Source: Shewanella marisflavi (lineage in GTDB: Bacteria; Pseudomonadota; Gammaproteobacteria; Enterobacterales; Shewanellaceae). From it: a stretch of 64,000 nucleotides of DNA. The position numbers and the translations under genes are program-made. The stretch lies in the NCBI RefSeq assembly GCF_023283925.1, contig NZ_JAKIKX010000003.1, forward strand, positions 62,001 through 126,000. Direction: 5' to 3'. Shown here one piece after another: positions 18,653 through 29,187 of this stretch (within the stretch, counting starts at the first letter, position 1; each line of letters starts with the position of its first letter). The notes under the pieces are model-generated. The model had not been told where the DNA came from, searched no databases, and saw only the letters and a program-made list of their open reading frames with translations.

Positions 18653-19111
18653 ATGAAGCCGATGACCCCTAACCGTCCTTATTTGTTGCAGGCCTACTAT
18701 GATTGGCTGATGGACAATGAGCTGACACCACATGTAGTGGTCGATGCCTATGTACCTGGTACGCAAGTGCCGCAGCAGTATGTTAAAGATGGACAGATAG
18801 TGCTTAATATTACCGCCAGTGCCGTGGGTAATTTGCAGATAGGTCATGACTTCATCGAGTTTAACGCCCGTTTTGGTGGCGTACCCCAGCAGGTGGTATT
18901 GCCTATGGCCTCGATCGTCGCTATCTATGCCAGAGAAAATGGCGCAGGTACCGTATTCGATCAGGAAGAGGCTTATCAACTGGAGGCGGATGCCCAAGAT
19001 TTAGGGCTCTCCGTTGTCGATGAGACTAAGACTGAAGACAAGCCGTCTTCAACGGCGTCGCAAGACAAGGAAAAGCCAAAGCGTCGTGGTCACCTCACTA
19101 TAGTGAAGTGA
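18653..19111 (+). CDS. sspB: ClpXP adaptor / SsrA-tag binding protein SspB
   Basis: A 152-residue adaptor that delivers SsrA-tagged proteins to ClpXP. The tag-binding domain (about 1-115) includes MTPNRPYLLQAYYDWLMDN, QIVLNITASAV and IEFNARFGG. A disordered acidic/Ser/Lys linker ends in RRGHLTIVK, which corresponds to the C-terminal ClpX-binding module. It starts at the base after the sspA stop codon. Confidence 0.95.
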   Translation: MKPMTPNRPYLLQAYYDWLMDNELTPHVVVDAYVPGTQVPQQYVKDGQIVLNITASAVGNLQIGHDFIEFNARFGGVPQQVVLPMASIVAIYARENGAGTVFDQEEAYQLEADAQDLGLSVVDETKTEDKPSSTASQDKEKPKRRGHLTIVK

Positions 19112-19127
19112 AACACCAACACCCGAT

Positions 19128-19157
19128 AAAAAAACCAGCCTAGGCTGGTTTTTTTGT
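19128..19157 (+). terminator. Rho-independent terminator after sspB
   Basis: A palindrome ACCAGCCTAGGCTGGT flanked by A7 and T7. The symmetry could stop transcription from either side. Confidence 0.9.
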
Positions 19158-19295
19158 ATCACAAATCTTCCATTAGCATGTTGCTTTATCGGCAGAGGCT
19201 TAAGCTCGAATAGGCAGAGTGGATGACCCCATCAGGACTCTGTGTTAGCATCTGCGCCAGAAAAACGCGACACAACTCACACGAGCAATTTATCC

Positions 19296-19883
19296 ATGAT
19301 CCTGATGATCGACAATTACGACTCCTTTACCTTTAACCTAGTGCAGTATTTTCAGCAGTTAGGTGAGGAGATAGTCGTCAGGCGCAACGATGAGGTGACG
19401 CTTGAGGAGATAGAGGCCTTGGCTCCGAGTTTGTTAGTGATTTCACCTGGCCCCTGCAGCCCCAATGAGGCGGGGATCTCCTTAGCCGCCATCAGCCACT
19501 TTGCCGGCAAACTTCCCATATTGGGTGTGTGTCTGGGTCATCAGGCGATCGCTCAGGCCTTTGGTGTTAAGGTGGTTCGAGCGAAGCGGGTGATGCACGG
19601 CAAGACCAGCGCCATCACGCACAGCAATTGTCGCCTGTTTCAGGATTTAAATCAGCCACTGACCGTTACTCGCTATCACTCCTTGCTAGTCGATGAAGTG
19701 CCAGAAGGATTTGAGCTGGATGCCTGGTTTGATGACCCTGTACATGGGCGTGAGATCATGGCCATGAGTCATCCCGGGCTTGGTCTCTACGGCGTGCAGT
19801 TTCATCCAGAATCGATACTGACCGAACAAGGGTTAGAGCTTCTGGCCAATATGGTTAAGTTAGTCCAAAGGCCATTAAGCTAG
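19296..19883 (+). CDS. pabA: Class I glutamine amidotransferase, anthranilate/aminodeoxychorismate synthase component II
   Basis: A 195-residue PabA/TrpG-type amidotransferase that supplies ammonia to the chorismate-using partner. It has [17 protein letters not shown] at the start, the nucleophile in [14 protein letters not shown] (Cys around 80), RYHSLLV, and the His-Glu pair in [14 protein letters not shown]. No trpE, trpD or pabB lies nearby, so assignment to PABA rather than tryptophan synthesis rests on its lone position and is tentative. The ATG at 19296 gives family length; the ribosome site is weak. Confidence 0.85.
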   Translation: MILMIDNYDSFTFNLVQYFQQLGEEIVVRRNDEVTLEEIEALAPSLLVISPGPCSPNEAGISLAAISHFAGKLPILGVCLGHQAIAQAFGVKVVRAKRVMHGKTSAITHSNCRLFQDLNQPLTVTRYHSLLVDEVPEGFELDAWFDDPVHGREIMAMSHPGLGLYGVQFHPESILTEQGLELLANMVKLVQRPLS

Positions 19884-20086
19884 TTTTTACTTCCAGAAAT
19901 ACCAGCTTTTATCTCTTCAAAACTGATGTCGCAAAAGTTAATGAATCGCGCGGCTTTTTTTCAAAATGTTACAAGTTTTATCCTGCTAATCTCACCGTCC
20001 TTTCCTCATTTTATGATATAAAAGGCAGCAAAATAGCAAGGCTCAGCCTCTTGCTGTCTGGGTAATATCAATAATAAGGAAGGACG

Positions 20087-22561
20087 ATGACGGGTGTGTT
20101 TCGTGGATTGGGTCTGAGCATATTGACCCTCACCATCTTAGGGGGCTGTGCTGCAACCCCTTCAACTGACAAGGTTCAAACCAAGGCGCCATCGCCTGTC
20201 GTGCTGGCAACGCCGCCGAGTGTTGACAGTCAGCTGACACTGAATCAGATCATGGCTAATCCAGATTGGATGGGTATCCTCGCCAAGGGCGAATACTGGA
20301 GCGATGACAGCCAGTCAGTTTACTTTGCCCGTCAGGCGCATCAGTCTCCTCTGCGAGACTATTATCAACAGTCAATAACAGCCGGTGAAGCCTCAAAGTT
20401 GGCCCTTGATGCCCTACATCAAGCGGATCAGCAATATGGCGTACTAGATAGTGACCGTACTCGTAAGGCCTATATCTATCAGGGCAATCTGTTCGTTAAA
20501 GATCTGCTCAGTGGCAAGGTGTCACAGCTGACACGTCAAAACACTAAGGTCGATGGCGTGCGTTTCCTGACCAATGGCGATATCGCCTATTGGCAAGGGC
20601 AGCAGGTGTTCCGTATCCATGGCGATACTGGCCTGTATGAACAGATTGCCAATATTAAGATGGCTAAGGCACCTAAAGGTGTTGAGGCGCCGAGCAGCTA
20701 TATCGCCAAGCAGCAGCACAGGCTGATTGAGTATGTCGCCTTGCAGCAGACCCAAGCTGAACAGAAAGAGCAATATCAGGCTGAACTTGCCAAGCAAGAT
20801 CCCACAATGACAGCTAAAACCTGGTATCTGGGCGAAGAGGAAACCGTTTCCCAGATGAGTCTGTCGCCCGACGGTCGCTACCTGCTGCTCTCTCTGGTCG
20901 ATAAAAACTATAGCTGGCGCTCAGAGCATGACATTATGCCCAACTACTTAGGCAGTCAGGGTTATGTAGATGCCGTGCCTGCCAGGGCCCGTGTCGCCGA
21001 AGATAAGTTTCCCGGGGAGCGTCTGGTGCTGCTTGATCTGGTGCAGCATGAGAAGCGCGATATCACTATCGAAGGACTCACAGGTTTCGATGAAGATGTG
21101 CTGGCCTCGGTAAAGGCCGAAAATGCCAAGGCGAAAGGCGAGACCTATAAGAGCGAGAAGAGTCCGCGTAAAGTCCAGCTGATGCAAGACTGGGGCTGGA
21201 CTCAGAGCGCTATACAGTGGCAGGCCAAGGACAACAAAGTCGCTATCATGCTCGAAGCCGTGGACAACAAAGATAGATGGATTGCCACCCTTAACCTGGC
21301 TGCAGGCAAGCTTAATACCGAGCATAGACTGCACGACGATGCCTGGGTTAACTACAATTTCAATCAGTTTGGCTGGCTACCAGAGAGCGATACCCTTTAT
21401 TATCTCTCGGAAGAAACCGGTTATTCTCACCTTTACCTTAAGCCAAATGGAGCCAAACCCCAGGCACTGACCCAGGGTCAGTATGTGGTTAGCGACATTA
21501 CCCTGGGCCCCAATGCCGAGTATATCTACTACAAGGCCAACAAAGACCATCCGGGTATCGACAATGTGTACCGCGTTAAGCTGGCCACGGGGCAGAGTGA
21601 GCAGCTTACCCAATGGGATGGTCAGTTGGATTACAGCCTGAGCCCAGACGGTAGCAAGCTACTGCTTAATGCATCGCGCCGCACCCAGCCTAGCGAGCTG
21701 TTTGTACAGGCCATTGGCGGAGAGCTTAAGCAGTTGACTCATTACACGTCAGATGCCTTCAAGCAGTATCCTTGGCAGGCACCAGAAGTGGTTAAGGTGC
21801 CATCGAGCCATGGCGCAGGCGATGTCTATGCAAGGGTTTATCTGCCACAAGGTTATGATAAGGCGAGCGCTGATAAGTACCCAGCGGTGATCTTTAATCA
21901 TGGTGCGGGTTATCTGCAAAACGCCCATTATGGTTTCTCGGGCTACTTCCGTGAGTTTATGTTCCACAACCTGTTAACCCAGCAGGGTTATGTGGTGATG
22001 GATATGGACTATCGAGGCTCTAAAGGCTATGGCCGTGACTGGCGCACAGCGGTGTACCGTAACATGGGCCACCCAGAAGTCGAAGATCTCAAAGATGGCG
22101 TCAGCTGGATGGCAAGCAATGTCAATGTCGATGCCAATCGCGTCGGCACCTATGGTGGCTCCTACGGTGGTTTCCTCACCTTTATGGCGCTGTTTAACGA
22201 ACCAGAGTTGTTCCAGGCCGGGGCGGCACTGCGTCCGGTAAGCGATTGGGCTCACTATAATGCGCCTTATACCTCTAACATACTCAACACCCCGGATGTG
22301 GATGCTATCGCCTACGAGCGCAGCTCACCGATTGAACATGCCGAGGGCCTGCAGAAGCCTCTGCTTATCATGAGTGGCGTACTGGATGATAACGTTTTCT
22401 TCCAAGATAGCGTGCGTCTGGTACAGCGATTGATAGAGCTGGAGAAACCAATGTTTGAAACGGCAATCTATCCGGTTGAACCTCACGGTTTCCGTCAGCC
22501 ATCGAGTTGGTTAGATGAATATCGCCGCATCTTTAAGTTATTCGAGCAAGAGTTAAAGTGA
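20087..22561 (+). CDS. S9 family prolyl-oligopeptidase, predicted lipoprotein
   Basis: An 824-residue secreted peptidase. A signal peptide with lipobox LGGC (Cys around 22) predicts a lipid-anchored envelope protein. The N-terminal half is a beta-propeller-like region with WSDDSQSVYFARQ and LSPDGRYLLLSL repeats. The C-terminal alpha/beta hydrolase domain carries the nucleophile motif GTYGGSYGGFLTFMA (Ser around 703), the Asp region SGVLDDNVFF, and the His in VEPHGFRQPSSW. It probably degrades short peptides in the periplasm. AAGGAAGGAC is a strong ribosome site. It is monocistronic, with a terminator behind it. Confidence 0.88.
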   Translation: MTGVFRGLGLSILTLTILGGCAATPSTDKVQTKAPSPVVLATPPSVDSQLTLNQIMANPDWMGILAKGEYWSDDSQSVYFARQAHQSPLRDYYQQSITAGEASKLALDALHQADQQYGVLDSDRTRKAYIYQGNLFVKDLLSGKVSQLTRQNTKVDGVRFLTNGDIAYWQGQQVFRIHGDTGLYEQIANIKMAKAPKGVEAPSSYIAKQQHRLIEYVALQQTQAEQKEQYQAELAKQDPTMTAKTWYLGEEETVSQMSLSPDGRYLLLSLVDKNYSWRSEHDIMPNYLGSQGYVDAVPARARVAEDKFPGERLVLLDLVQHEKRDITIEGLTGFDEDVLASVKAENAKAKGETYKSEKSPRKVQLMQDWGWTQSAIQWQAKDNKVAIMLEAVDNKDRWIATLNLAAGKLNTEHRLHDDAWVNYNFNQFGWLPESDTLYYLSEETGYSHLYLKPNGAKPQALTQGQYVVSDITLGPNAEYIYYKANKDHPGIDNVYRVKLATGQSEQLTQWDGQLDYSLSPDGSKLLLNASRRTQPSELFVQAIGGELKQLTHYTSDAFKQYPWQAPEVVKVPSSHGAGDVYARVYLPQGYDKASADKYPAVIFNHGAGYLQNAHYGFSGYFREFMFHNLLTQQGYVVMDMDYRGSKGYGRDWRTAVYRNMGHPEVEDLKDGVSWMASNVNVDANRVGTYGGSYGGFLTFMALFNEPELFQAGAALRPVSDWAHYNAPYTSNILNTPDVDAIAYERSSPIEHAEGLQKPLLIMSGVLDDNVFFQDSVRLVQRLIELEKPMFETAIYPVEPHGFRQPSSWLDEYRRIFKLFEQELK

Positions 22562-22569
22562 TAATCAAG

Positions 22570-22596
22570 AGGGTCTCCAATGGAGACCCTTTTTTT
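22570..22596 (+). terminator. Rho-independent terminator after the S9 peptidase gene
   Basis: AGGGTCTCC / GGAGACCCT stem with AAT loop, followed by seven T. Confidence 0.92.
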
Positions 22597-22678
22597 GTTG
22601 CCAACTTCTCGCTGTGAAGTCACTGAATTGGTGTAATATAAGGCCAGTGAGCTTAGTTTGCTGAGGAGAACAGCTTAG

Positions 22679-23824
22679 GTGGCAAAGTCCATTGCCGGTG
22701 GTGTCCGTCCGGGGATCATCATAGATATAGAACACAGGCTTTTGAAACAGATCATCGTCGGCAAGCAAAAAGCCGCGGCGTCTATGTTTGATGACCTAGA
22801 CCGTGAACTGGAAAATGATGCCAATAAGCTCGATATCGAGCGCGACGCCGTGTTTGAGCGCCTCTCAAAGCAGATCCAAGCTAGGCAGGTGTATGAGGCG
22901 GTGTCGGCCCAGCTGATCACCACGATCACCACCACCTTGGATAATCAACTGGCGTCGCCTGATCTCTTGATAAAGCAGTCGGGGATCAACGAGAACCAGA
23001 TGTTGATGCTGGAGCTTCTGTATGAGAAAAACCTCGATCTCAATCGCTTACGCCTGCTGATCGCCGATCTGCCTTGGCTGGCGCGGGATCTCACCAATAT
23101 GGTCAATAGTCCATCCTTCAGACACAAGCGGCAACATCGTTCTGACGTTAAGGTGACTGAGATAAAGCTGGTGCTTAACTTTATTGGGGTGGAAAACCTT
23201 AAGCTGGTGATCCCCTATTTTTGCTTGCGTAATTGGTTGCCTACAGGCCATGCCAATCTACTGTGGACAACACGTAAGCTGTGGCGATACGCCATGTTAA
23301 CTGGCATTGCCGCCAAGGCGTTGGCACAGCTTAATGAGCTGGATATCGCCCAAGCCTATACCAGCAGTCTGCTGCACCAACTCGGGATCTCTGTGGTGCT
23401 GAAAAACAGCGCTAAGGTTTATGAGAATATCTGGGGTACCTGGCTGCGCGAGGCTAGTGCCAGTCGCGATAAGGAGCTGCATGACGCCGTGCTGGCTACC
23501 GAGTTCCCCGCCGAGGAGATCTATCAGCAGGTGCTACAACATGCCCACAAGTTGAATTGGCGCCTGCCGGAGCTGCTCGACTTTAACACCAGCCTCCTGA
23601 CCCAGACGCAAAAGGAACTCGACACCTCGCTTAGTTATAGTGAGCTTTCCGAGTATGCCGCCTTAGTGGCTCGCGCCAGCTGTTTTGCTAAGGTATTGAT
23701 GCTCGAAGAGATGCGGATGATCTCGCCGAAAGAGAAGCAGCTGATGTTCGACTATTATCAGTTGTCAGAGCAGGAACAGATACGTCTTAAGGGGCAAAAC
23801 TACCGCAAGTTAGATCTCTATTGA
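22679..23824 (+). CDS. HDOD domain protein
   Basis: A 381-residue cytoplasmic protein. An N-terminal helical, charged segment (about 1-100) precedes an HDOD domain (about 110-320) with ADLPWLARDLTNMVNSPSF, LVLNFIGVENLKLVIPYF, YTSSLLHQLGISVVL and LQHAHKLNWRLPELL. HDOD proteins are degenerate HD-fold scaffolds found in signalling; no metal-binding HD pair is obvious. The start is GTG at 22679 with GAGGAG 11 bases upstream. The ligand or partner is not indicated by the neighbours. Confidence 0.82.
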   Translation: MAKSIAGGVRPGIIIDIEHRLLKQIIVGKQKAAASMFDDLDRELENDANKLDIERDAVFERLSKQIQARQVYEAVSAQLITTITTTLDNQLASPDLLIKQSGINENQMLMLELLYEKNLDLNRLRLLIADLPWLARDLTNMVNSPSFRHKRQHRSDVKVTEIKLVLNFIGVENLKLVIPYFCLRNWLPTGHANLLWTTRKLWRYAMLTGIAAKALAQLNELDIAQAYTSSLLHQLGISVVLKNSAKVYENIWGTWLREASASRDKELHDAVLATEFPAEEIYQQVLQHAHKLNWRLPELLDFNTSLLTQTQKELDTSLSYSELSEYAALVARASCFAKVLMLEEMRMISPKEKQLMFDYYQLSEQEQIRLKGQNYRKLDLY

Positions 23825-23854
23825 TTTTGCTTGTTGGATCCTTGTTATTTGGGT

Positions 23855-23896
23855 AAAGCCACGGCGCCTCTAGTGAGGGCTGTGGCTTTTGTTTTA
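23855..23896 (+). terminator. Rho-independent terminator after the HDOD gene
   Basis: AAAGCCACGGC / GCTGTGGCTTT stem (one G-T pair) with a 13-base loop, followed by TTGTTTT. Confidence 0.85.
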
Positions 23897-24046
23897 TGGA
23901 GCGCTAATCCCCGGCAGCAGTGGCCTAAGGTAACAGAGCCGGTGGAAAAGGCGGATTCATTATGACAGTCGAAATGAACTGGGTTACTGCCTGTTTTTAG
24001 TGTTATTTGCTGTGGAAATGTTTTACTATCCACGTCACGCCGAATG

Positions 24047-24060
24047 TGACTATATATTCA
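24047..24060 (+). promoter_or_regulatory. ArgR-like operator (ARG box) upstream of astC
   Basis: TGACTATATATTCA matches the ARG-box core TGAATWWWWATTCA with one mismatch. It lies about 290 bases before astC. A poorer copy, TGACTATTTATGCT, is at 24107-24120. ArgR control of arginine catabolism is established in enterics; use of this site here is inference. The rest of the 23897-24348 gap has TTATGCA repeated in tandem near 24168-24182 and a small GCC-TTC-GGC hairpin just before the ribosome site. Confidence 0.5.
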
Positions 24061-24243
24061 AAATATTTACATTATTAGTGAAAGCTTGGGTCGATAAATT
24101 TTTTTCTGACTATTTATGCTCAACCCGGGGTTATAAACGCTTGTATAACCTTTAAGCTCAAATCTTTATGCATTTGTTATGCACATACAAAGAAGGCTTG
24201 ACTAGAGGAACTGGTATTTTGATCACGTTTTCGCTATTAATGA

Positions 24244-25566
<1,323 letters not shown>

Positions 25567-25576
25567 GCGACAGTAT

Positions 25577-25605
25577 AAGCGCGGGGTAACAGCCGCGCTT
25601 TTTTG
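25577..25605 (+). terminator. Rho-independent terminator between astC and astA
   Basis: AAGCGCGG / CCGCGCTT stem with an 8-base loop and T6. It would reduce or separate astA expression from astC. Confidence 0.85.
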
Positions 25606-25700
25606 TCTGTGGAAATACTTGAACCTCAAACGTGTCATATTGGTCTTAGTGTTAAGACTGTCTGCGTTTGAACGACAAGGACAAGTGAGGAGACTCAGAG

Positions 25701-26720
25701 ATGTTAATTATCCGCCCCATCCGCTCAAGCGATTTTGATGCCTTGTATCAGATCGCTATCGAGTCTGGACATGGATTCACGTCTTTACCTGTCAATGAAG
25801 AACTATTAAGAAAAAAGATTGCCCGCGTTGAAGCCTCGTTCGTCAAGGAGATCGAGAAGCCCTTCGATGAAGGTTATCTTATGGTGCTGGAAGATACAGA
25901 GACTGGCGAAGTGGTCGGTACCTGTGGTCTCGAGGCCGCCGTAGGCATGGTCGATGCTTTCTATCACTATCGTCTGGGTACCGAGGTCTACTACTCTGAG
26001 CAGATCGATGTGCGCAACGAAGTGGAGACCCTGACCCTGTGTCACGATTACACCGGCGCCGCCGAACTATGTACTCTGTTTTTGCGTGACTCCTATCGTA
26101 AAAACAACAATGGTCGCATGCTGTCTCGCAGCCGCTTTCTGTTTCTGGCGCAGCACGCCGAGCGTTTCGGTGAAACTGTGATTGCCGAGATGCGTGGCGA
26201 GAGCGACGCAGAGGGCAACTCGCCTTTCTATGGTTGGTTGCAGAAGCATTTCCTGGGCATAGATTTTGTGCAGGCAGATTACCTGTCTGGCCTGGGGCAG
26301 AAGGCTTTTATGGCGGAGATGATGCCGAAAAACAGCGTCTATGTTTGTCTTTTACCAGAAGAGGCGCAAAAGGTGATTGGCGAGGTGCATACTAACACTC
26401 GTCCAGCGCTTAACCTGTTGCAGGCAGAAGGCTTTAGGTGTCGTGGTTATGTGGATATTTTCGATGGTGGCCCGACGGTGGAGTGTAATCTTCACGACAT
26501 TCGCTCGGTCAGAGAGAGCCGTCTGCTGACGGTTAAGTTGGGTGAAATGCCCGCCTCTAGCTGTAGCTTTATTATCTCAAATACTTTGTTAGCGGGTTAC
26601 CGTGCAACCTCGGCCAAATTGATGGTCAGCGATGAAACGGATGAGGTGATCCTCTCTCCCGAACTCGCCGGTGCGCTCTTGGTGGCCGAAGGTGAACAGA
26701 TCCGTGTTTTGGCAATGTAG
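25701..26720 (+). CDS. astA: Arginine N-succinyltransferase
   Basis: A 339-residue GNAT-fold enzyme that transfers succinyl from succinyl-CoA to arginine, the first step of the AST pathway. Family features are MLIIRPIRSSDFDALYQIA, GEVVGTCGLEAAVG, the acyl-CoA segment SRSRFLFLAQHAERF and ADYLSGLGQKAFMAEMMPK. Length matches AstA. It ends 6 bases before astD. AGGAG lies upstream of the ATG. Confidence 0.95.
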   Translation: MLIIRPIRSSDFDALYQIAIESGHGFTSLPVNEELLRKKIARVEASFVKEIEKPFDEGYLMVLEDTETGEVVGTCGLEAAVGMVDAFYHYRLGTEVYYSEQIDVRNEVETLTLCHDYTGAAELCTLFLRDSYRKNNNGRMLSRSRFLFLAQHAERFGETVIAEMRGESDAEGNSPFYGWLQKHFLGIDFVQADYLSGLGQKAFMAEMMPKNSVYVCLLPEEAQKVIGEVHTNTRPALNLLQAEGFRCRGYVDIFDGGPTVECNLHDIRSVRESRLLTVKLGEMPASSCSFIISNTLLAGYRATSAKLMVSDETDEVILSPELAGALLVAEGEQIRVLAM

Positions 26721-26726
26721 GAATTT

Positions 26727-28190
26727 ATGATGAGTCAATTTATTAACGGCCAGTGGGTTGCCGGTCTGGGCCATGATGTGGTCTCGAAGAACCCTGCAAA
26801 TCAAGAAGTAATATGGGAAAGCAAGACGGCGACACCTGAACAGGTTAACGCAGCGGTTGAGGCGGCTCGCGCCGCACAGTTCGACTGGTTTATGTCGGGT
26901 TTCGATGCACGTCTGGCGATTATTGAAGCCTACCGCGATCAGCTAGAGGCCCACAAAGCCGATATCGCCGAGGTGATCGCTCAAGAAACCGGTAAGCCAC
27001 AGTGGGAAACCGCCACCGAAGCGGGGGCCATGATTGGTAAGATTGGTCTGTCGGTTGCGGCCTACCATAAGCGTACCGGTACCACCGAGAGTGATACACC
27101 AGCGGGTCGCGCTGTGCTGCGTCATAAGCCTCATGGTGTAGTGGCTGTTTTTGGTCCCTATAACTTCCCGGGTCATCTGCCTAACGGCCACATAGTGCCT
27201 GCACTACTGGCGGGTAATACTGTCGTATTCAAGCCCTCTGAGCTAACCCCTAAAACGGCCGAGCTAATGCTTAAACTGTGGGAAAAGGCGGGTCTGCCGG
27301 CTGGAGTGATCAACCTGGTTCAAGGCGAAGTGGAAACCGGTAAGGCGCTGGCGTCACACTCTCAAATCGACGGCCTCTTCTTTACCGGTAGCTCTCGCAC
27401 AGGTCATATCCTGCACCAGCAATATGCGGGTCATCCGGGTAAGATCCTGGCCCTTGAGATGGGTGGTAATAACCCGCTTATCATCAAAGGTGTTAAGGAT
27501 ACCAAGGCTGCCGTGCATGACATTATTCAGTCGGCCTATATCTCGTCGGGGCAACGCTGCACCTGTGCTCGTCGTCTTTACGTACAGAAGGGCGCCGAGG
27601 GCGATGCCTTGTTGGCGCAACTTGTCGAGGCGGTTAAGCAGATCAAGGTTGGCCCTTGGGATGCCCAGCCACAGCCTTTCATGGGCTCTATGATCTCAGA
27701 GACGGCGGCTAAAGGCATGGTGGAAGCTCAGCGTAACTTGGTTAACTTAGGCGGTACGCCTCTGGTTGAGCTGCAGCACCTAGAAGCCGGAACGGGTCTG
27801 GTTTCTCCGGGTCTTATCGATGTGACTCAGGTGATCGAACTGCCTGACGAAGAGTATTTCGGTCCACTGCTACAGGTGGTGCGTTACACTGATTTCGACG
27901 AAGCGATCAGGTTGGCAAACAACACCCGCTATGGTCTTTCAGCCGGTATTTTGGCCGATAGCCGTGAAGATTACGATTATTTTCTGGCGCGTATCCGTGC
28001 GGGTATCGTCAATTGGAACAAGCAGATCACTGGCGCATCAGGTTCGGCTCCCTTTGGTGGTGTCGGTGCCTCGGGTAACCATAGGGCGAGCGCCTTTTAC
28101 GCCGCCGACTACTGTGCCTACCCAGTGGCTTCGGTCGAGGCCGATGCGCTGGCGATGCCAGCGAGCCTGAGTCCAGGTTTGACTATTTAG
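26727..28190 (+). CDS. astD: N-succinylglutamate 5-semialdehyde dehydrogenase
   Basis: A 487-residue NAD-dependent aldehyde dehydrogenase. It has [15 protein letters not shown] (substrate/NAD region), FFTGSSRTG, the general-base Glu in [10 protein letters not shown], and the catalytic Cys in [27 protein letters not shown] and [14 protein letters not shown] complete the family pattern. It oxidises succinylglutamate semialdehyde to succinylglutamate. Two adjacent ATG codons open the frame; either could be used. astB and astE are absent from this block. Confidence 0.95.
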   Translation: MMSQFINGQWVAGLGHDVVSKNPANQEVIWESKTATPEQVNAAVEAARAAQFDWFMSGFDARLAIIEAYRDQLEAHKADIAEVIAQETGKPQWETATEAGAMIGKIGLSVAAYHKRTGTTESDTPAGRAVLRHKPHGVVAVFGPYNFPGHLPNGHIVPALLAGNTVVFKPSELTPKTAELMLKLWEKAGLPAGVINLVQGEVETGKALASHSQIDGLFFTGSSRTGHILHQQYAGHPGKILALEMGGNNPLIIKGVKDTKAAVHDIIQSAYISSGQRCTCARRLYVQKGAEGDALLAQLVEAVKQIKVGPWDAQPQPFMGSMISETAAKGMVEAQRNLVNLGGTPLVELQHLEAGTGLVSPGLIDVTQVIELPDEEYFGPLLQVVRYTDFDEAIRLANNTRYGLSAGILADSREDYDYFLARIRAGIVNWNKQITGASGSAPFGGVGASGNHRASAFYAADYCAYPVASVEADALAMPASLSPGLTI

Positions 28191-28199
28191 TAAAACAAG

Positions 28200-28233
28200 C
28201 ATGGGAGTGGGTATTTTGCCTGCTCCCATTTTT
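28200..28233 (+). terminator. Probable terminator after astD
   Basis: ATGGGAG / CTCCCAT stem with a 15-base loop followed by TTTTTAT. Confidence 0.75.
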
Positions 28234-28331
28234 ATAGGCGTACACGAAAACTCTCGTTGTACTTATATCGTGAAAACAAACAAACCGGCGCGATAACGAC
28301 CGGTAACACGATGATGTTAAGGAAGAAATTG

Positions 28332-29132
28332 ATGCATACCGATGTAAACCAGCTATTTGCCGCCCTATGGGACGACTATGTTGAAATGACCCCCTCAGCC
28401 GCCAAGGTTCACCAGTTACTGGCCAAGGGTGAGACCATCATCAACGATCATATCGCCCTACGTACCTTCAACATTGCCAAGGTTAACCTGAGTGTTCTGG
28501 CGAAGCATTTCGAGTCACTGGGCTATGTGGCCTGTGGCGATTACGACTTCGAAGCCAAGAAGCTAAAGGCCAAGCACTTTGAGCATCCGGATCCAACTCA
28601 GCCAAAGGTGTTTATCTCTGAGCTGATGGTTGAGGCATTTAGCCCCGAGCTACAAGCCATTGTCCATGGCCTGGTGGAGCAGGTGGACGAAACCGCAACC
28701 ACTGCGGATAACTTCCTCTATTCTGGCCGTCACTGGGAGCTGGATTATGCAACCTATGAGCAGTTACTGGCAGAGAGCGAGTATGCGGCTTGGGTAGCGG
28801 CTTTCGGCTACCGTGCCAACCACTTTACGGTATCAATCAACCATCTGCCTGGATACAACACTATCCTCGAGGTGAACGAGACCCTTAAGCAGGGCGACTT
28901 CGTGCTGAACAGTGTCGGCGGCGAGGTGAAAGGGTCGGCTGAAGTATTGCTGGAGCAGTCATCCACCATGGCGGACAAGGTTGAAGTCAGCTTTAAAGAT
29001 GCCCAGAAGACGATTCCAAGCTGTTTCTATGAGTTTGCCTTGCGCTACCCTAAGGCTGATGGCGAGCTTTACACAGGCTTTGTGGCGGCCTCTGCGGATA
29101 AGATCTTCGAGAGCACTAATAACGCCGGTTAA
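28332..29132 (+). CDS. DUF1338 (VOC-like) protein, 2-oxoadipate dioxygenase/decarboxylase (HglS) family
   Basis: A 266-residue protein. The ATG at 28332 has AAGGAAG eight bases upstream; an upstream in-frame start would add an unlikely 25 residues. Candidate metal ligands of the non-heme iron centre are His in NDHIALRTF (around 42), His in YRANHFTVSINHLPGYN (around 172), and Glu in SCFYEFALRY (around 238). Established knowledge: Pseudomonas HglS of this family turns 2-oxoadipate into 2-hydroxyglutarate in lysine catabolism. Placement behind astCAD suggests a role with amino-acid-derived keto acids, but the substrate is not shown. Confidence 0.78.
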   Translation: MHTDVNQLFAALWDDYVEMTPSAAKVHQLLAKGETIINDHIALRTFNIAKVNLSVLAKHFESLGYVACGDYDFEAKKLKAKHFEHPDPTQPKVFISELMVEAFSPELQAIVHGLVEQVDETATTADNFLYSGRHWELDYATYEQLLAESEYAAWVAAFGYRANHFTVSINHLPGYNTILEVNETLKQGDFVLNSVGGEVKGSAEVLLEQSSTMADKVEVSFKDAQKTIPSCFYEFALRYPKADGELYTGFVAASADKIFESTNNAG

Positions 29133-29144
29133 TATTAGGCAGAT

Positions 29145-29176
29145 AAAAAAAGCCGATGCACTGCATCGGCTTTTTT
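29145..29176. terminator. Bidirectional terminator between the DUF1338 gene and the convergent histidine kinase gene
   Basis: A 10-bp perfect stem AGCCGATGCA / TGCATCGGCT with A7 on the left and T6 on the right serves both converging transcripts. Confidence 0.9.
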
Positions 29177-29187
29177 ATGTCTGAATG

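Noticed and set aside
24212..24231. Crp-like site TGGTA-N6-TCACG upstream of astC
   Set aside because: Only one half-site is good; too weak to list beside the ARG box.
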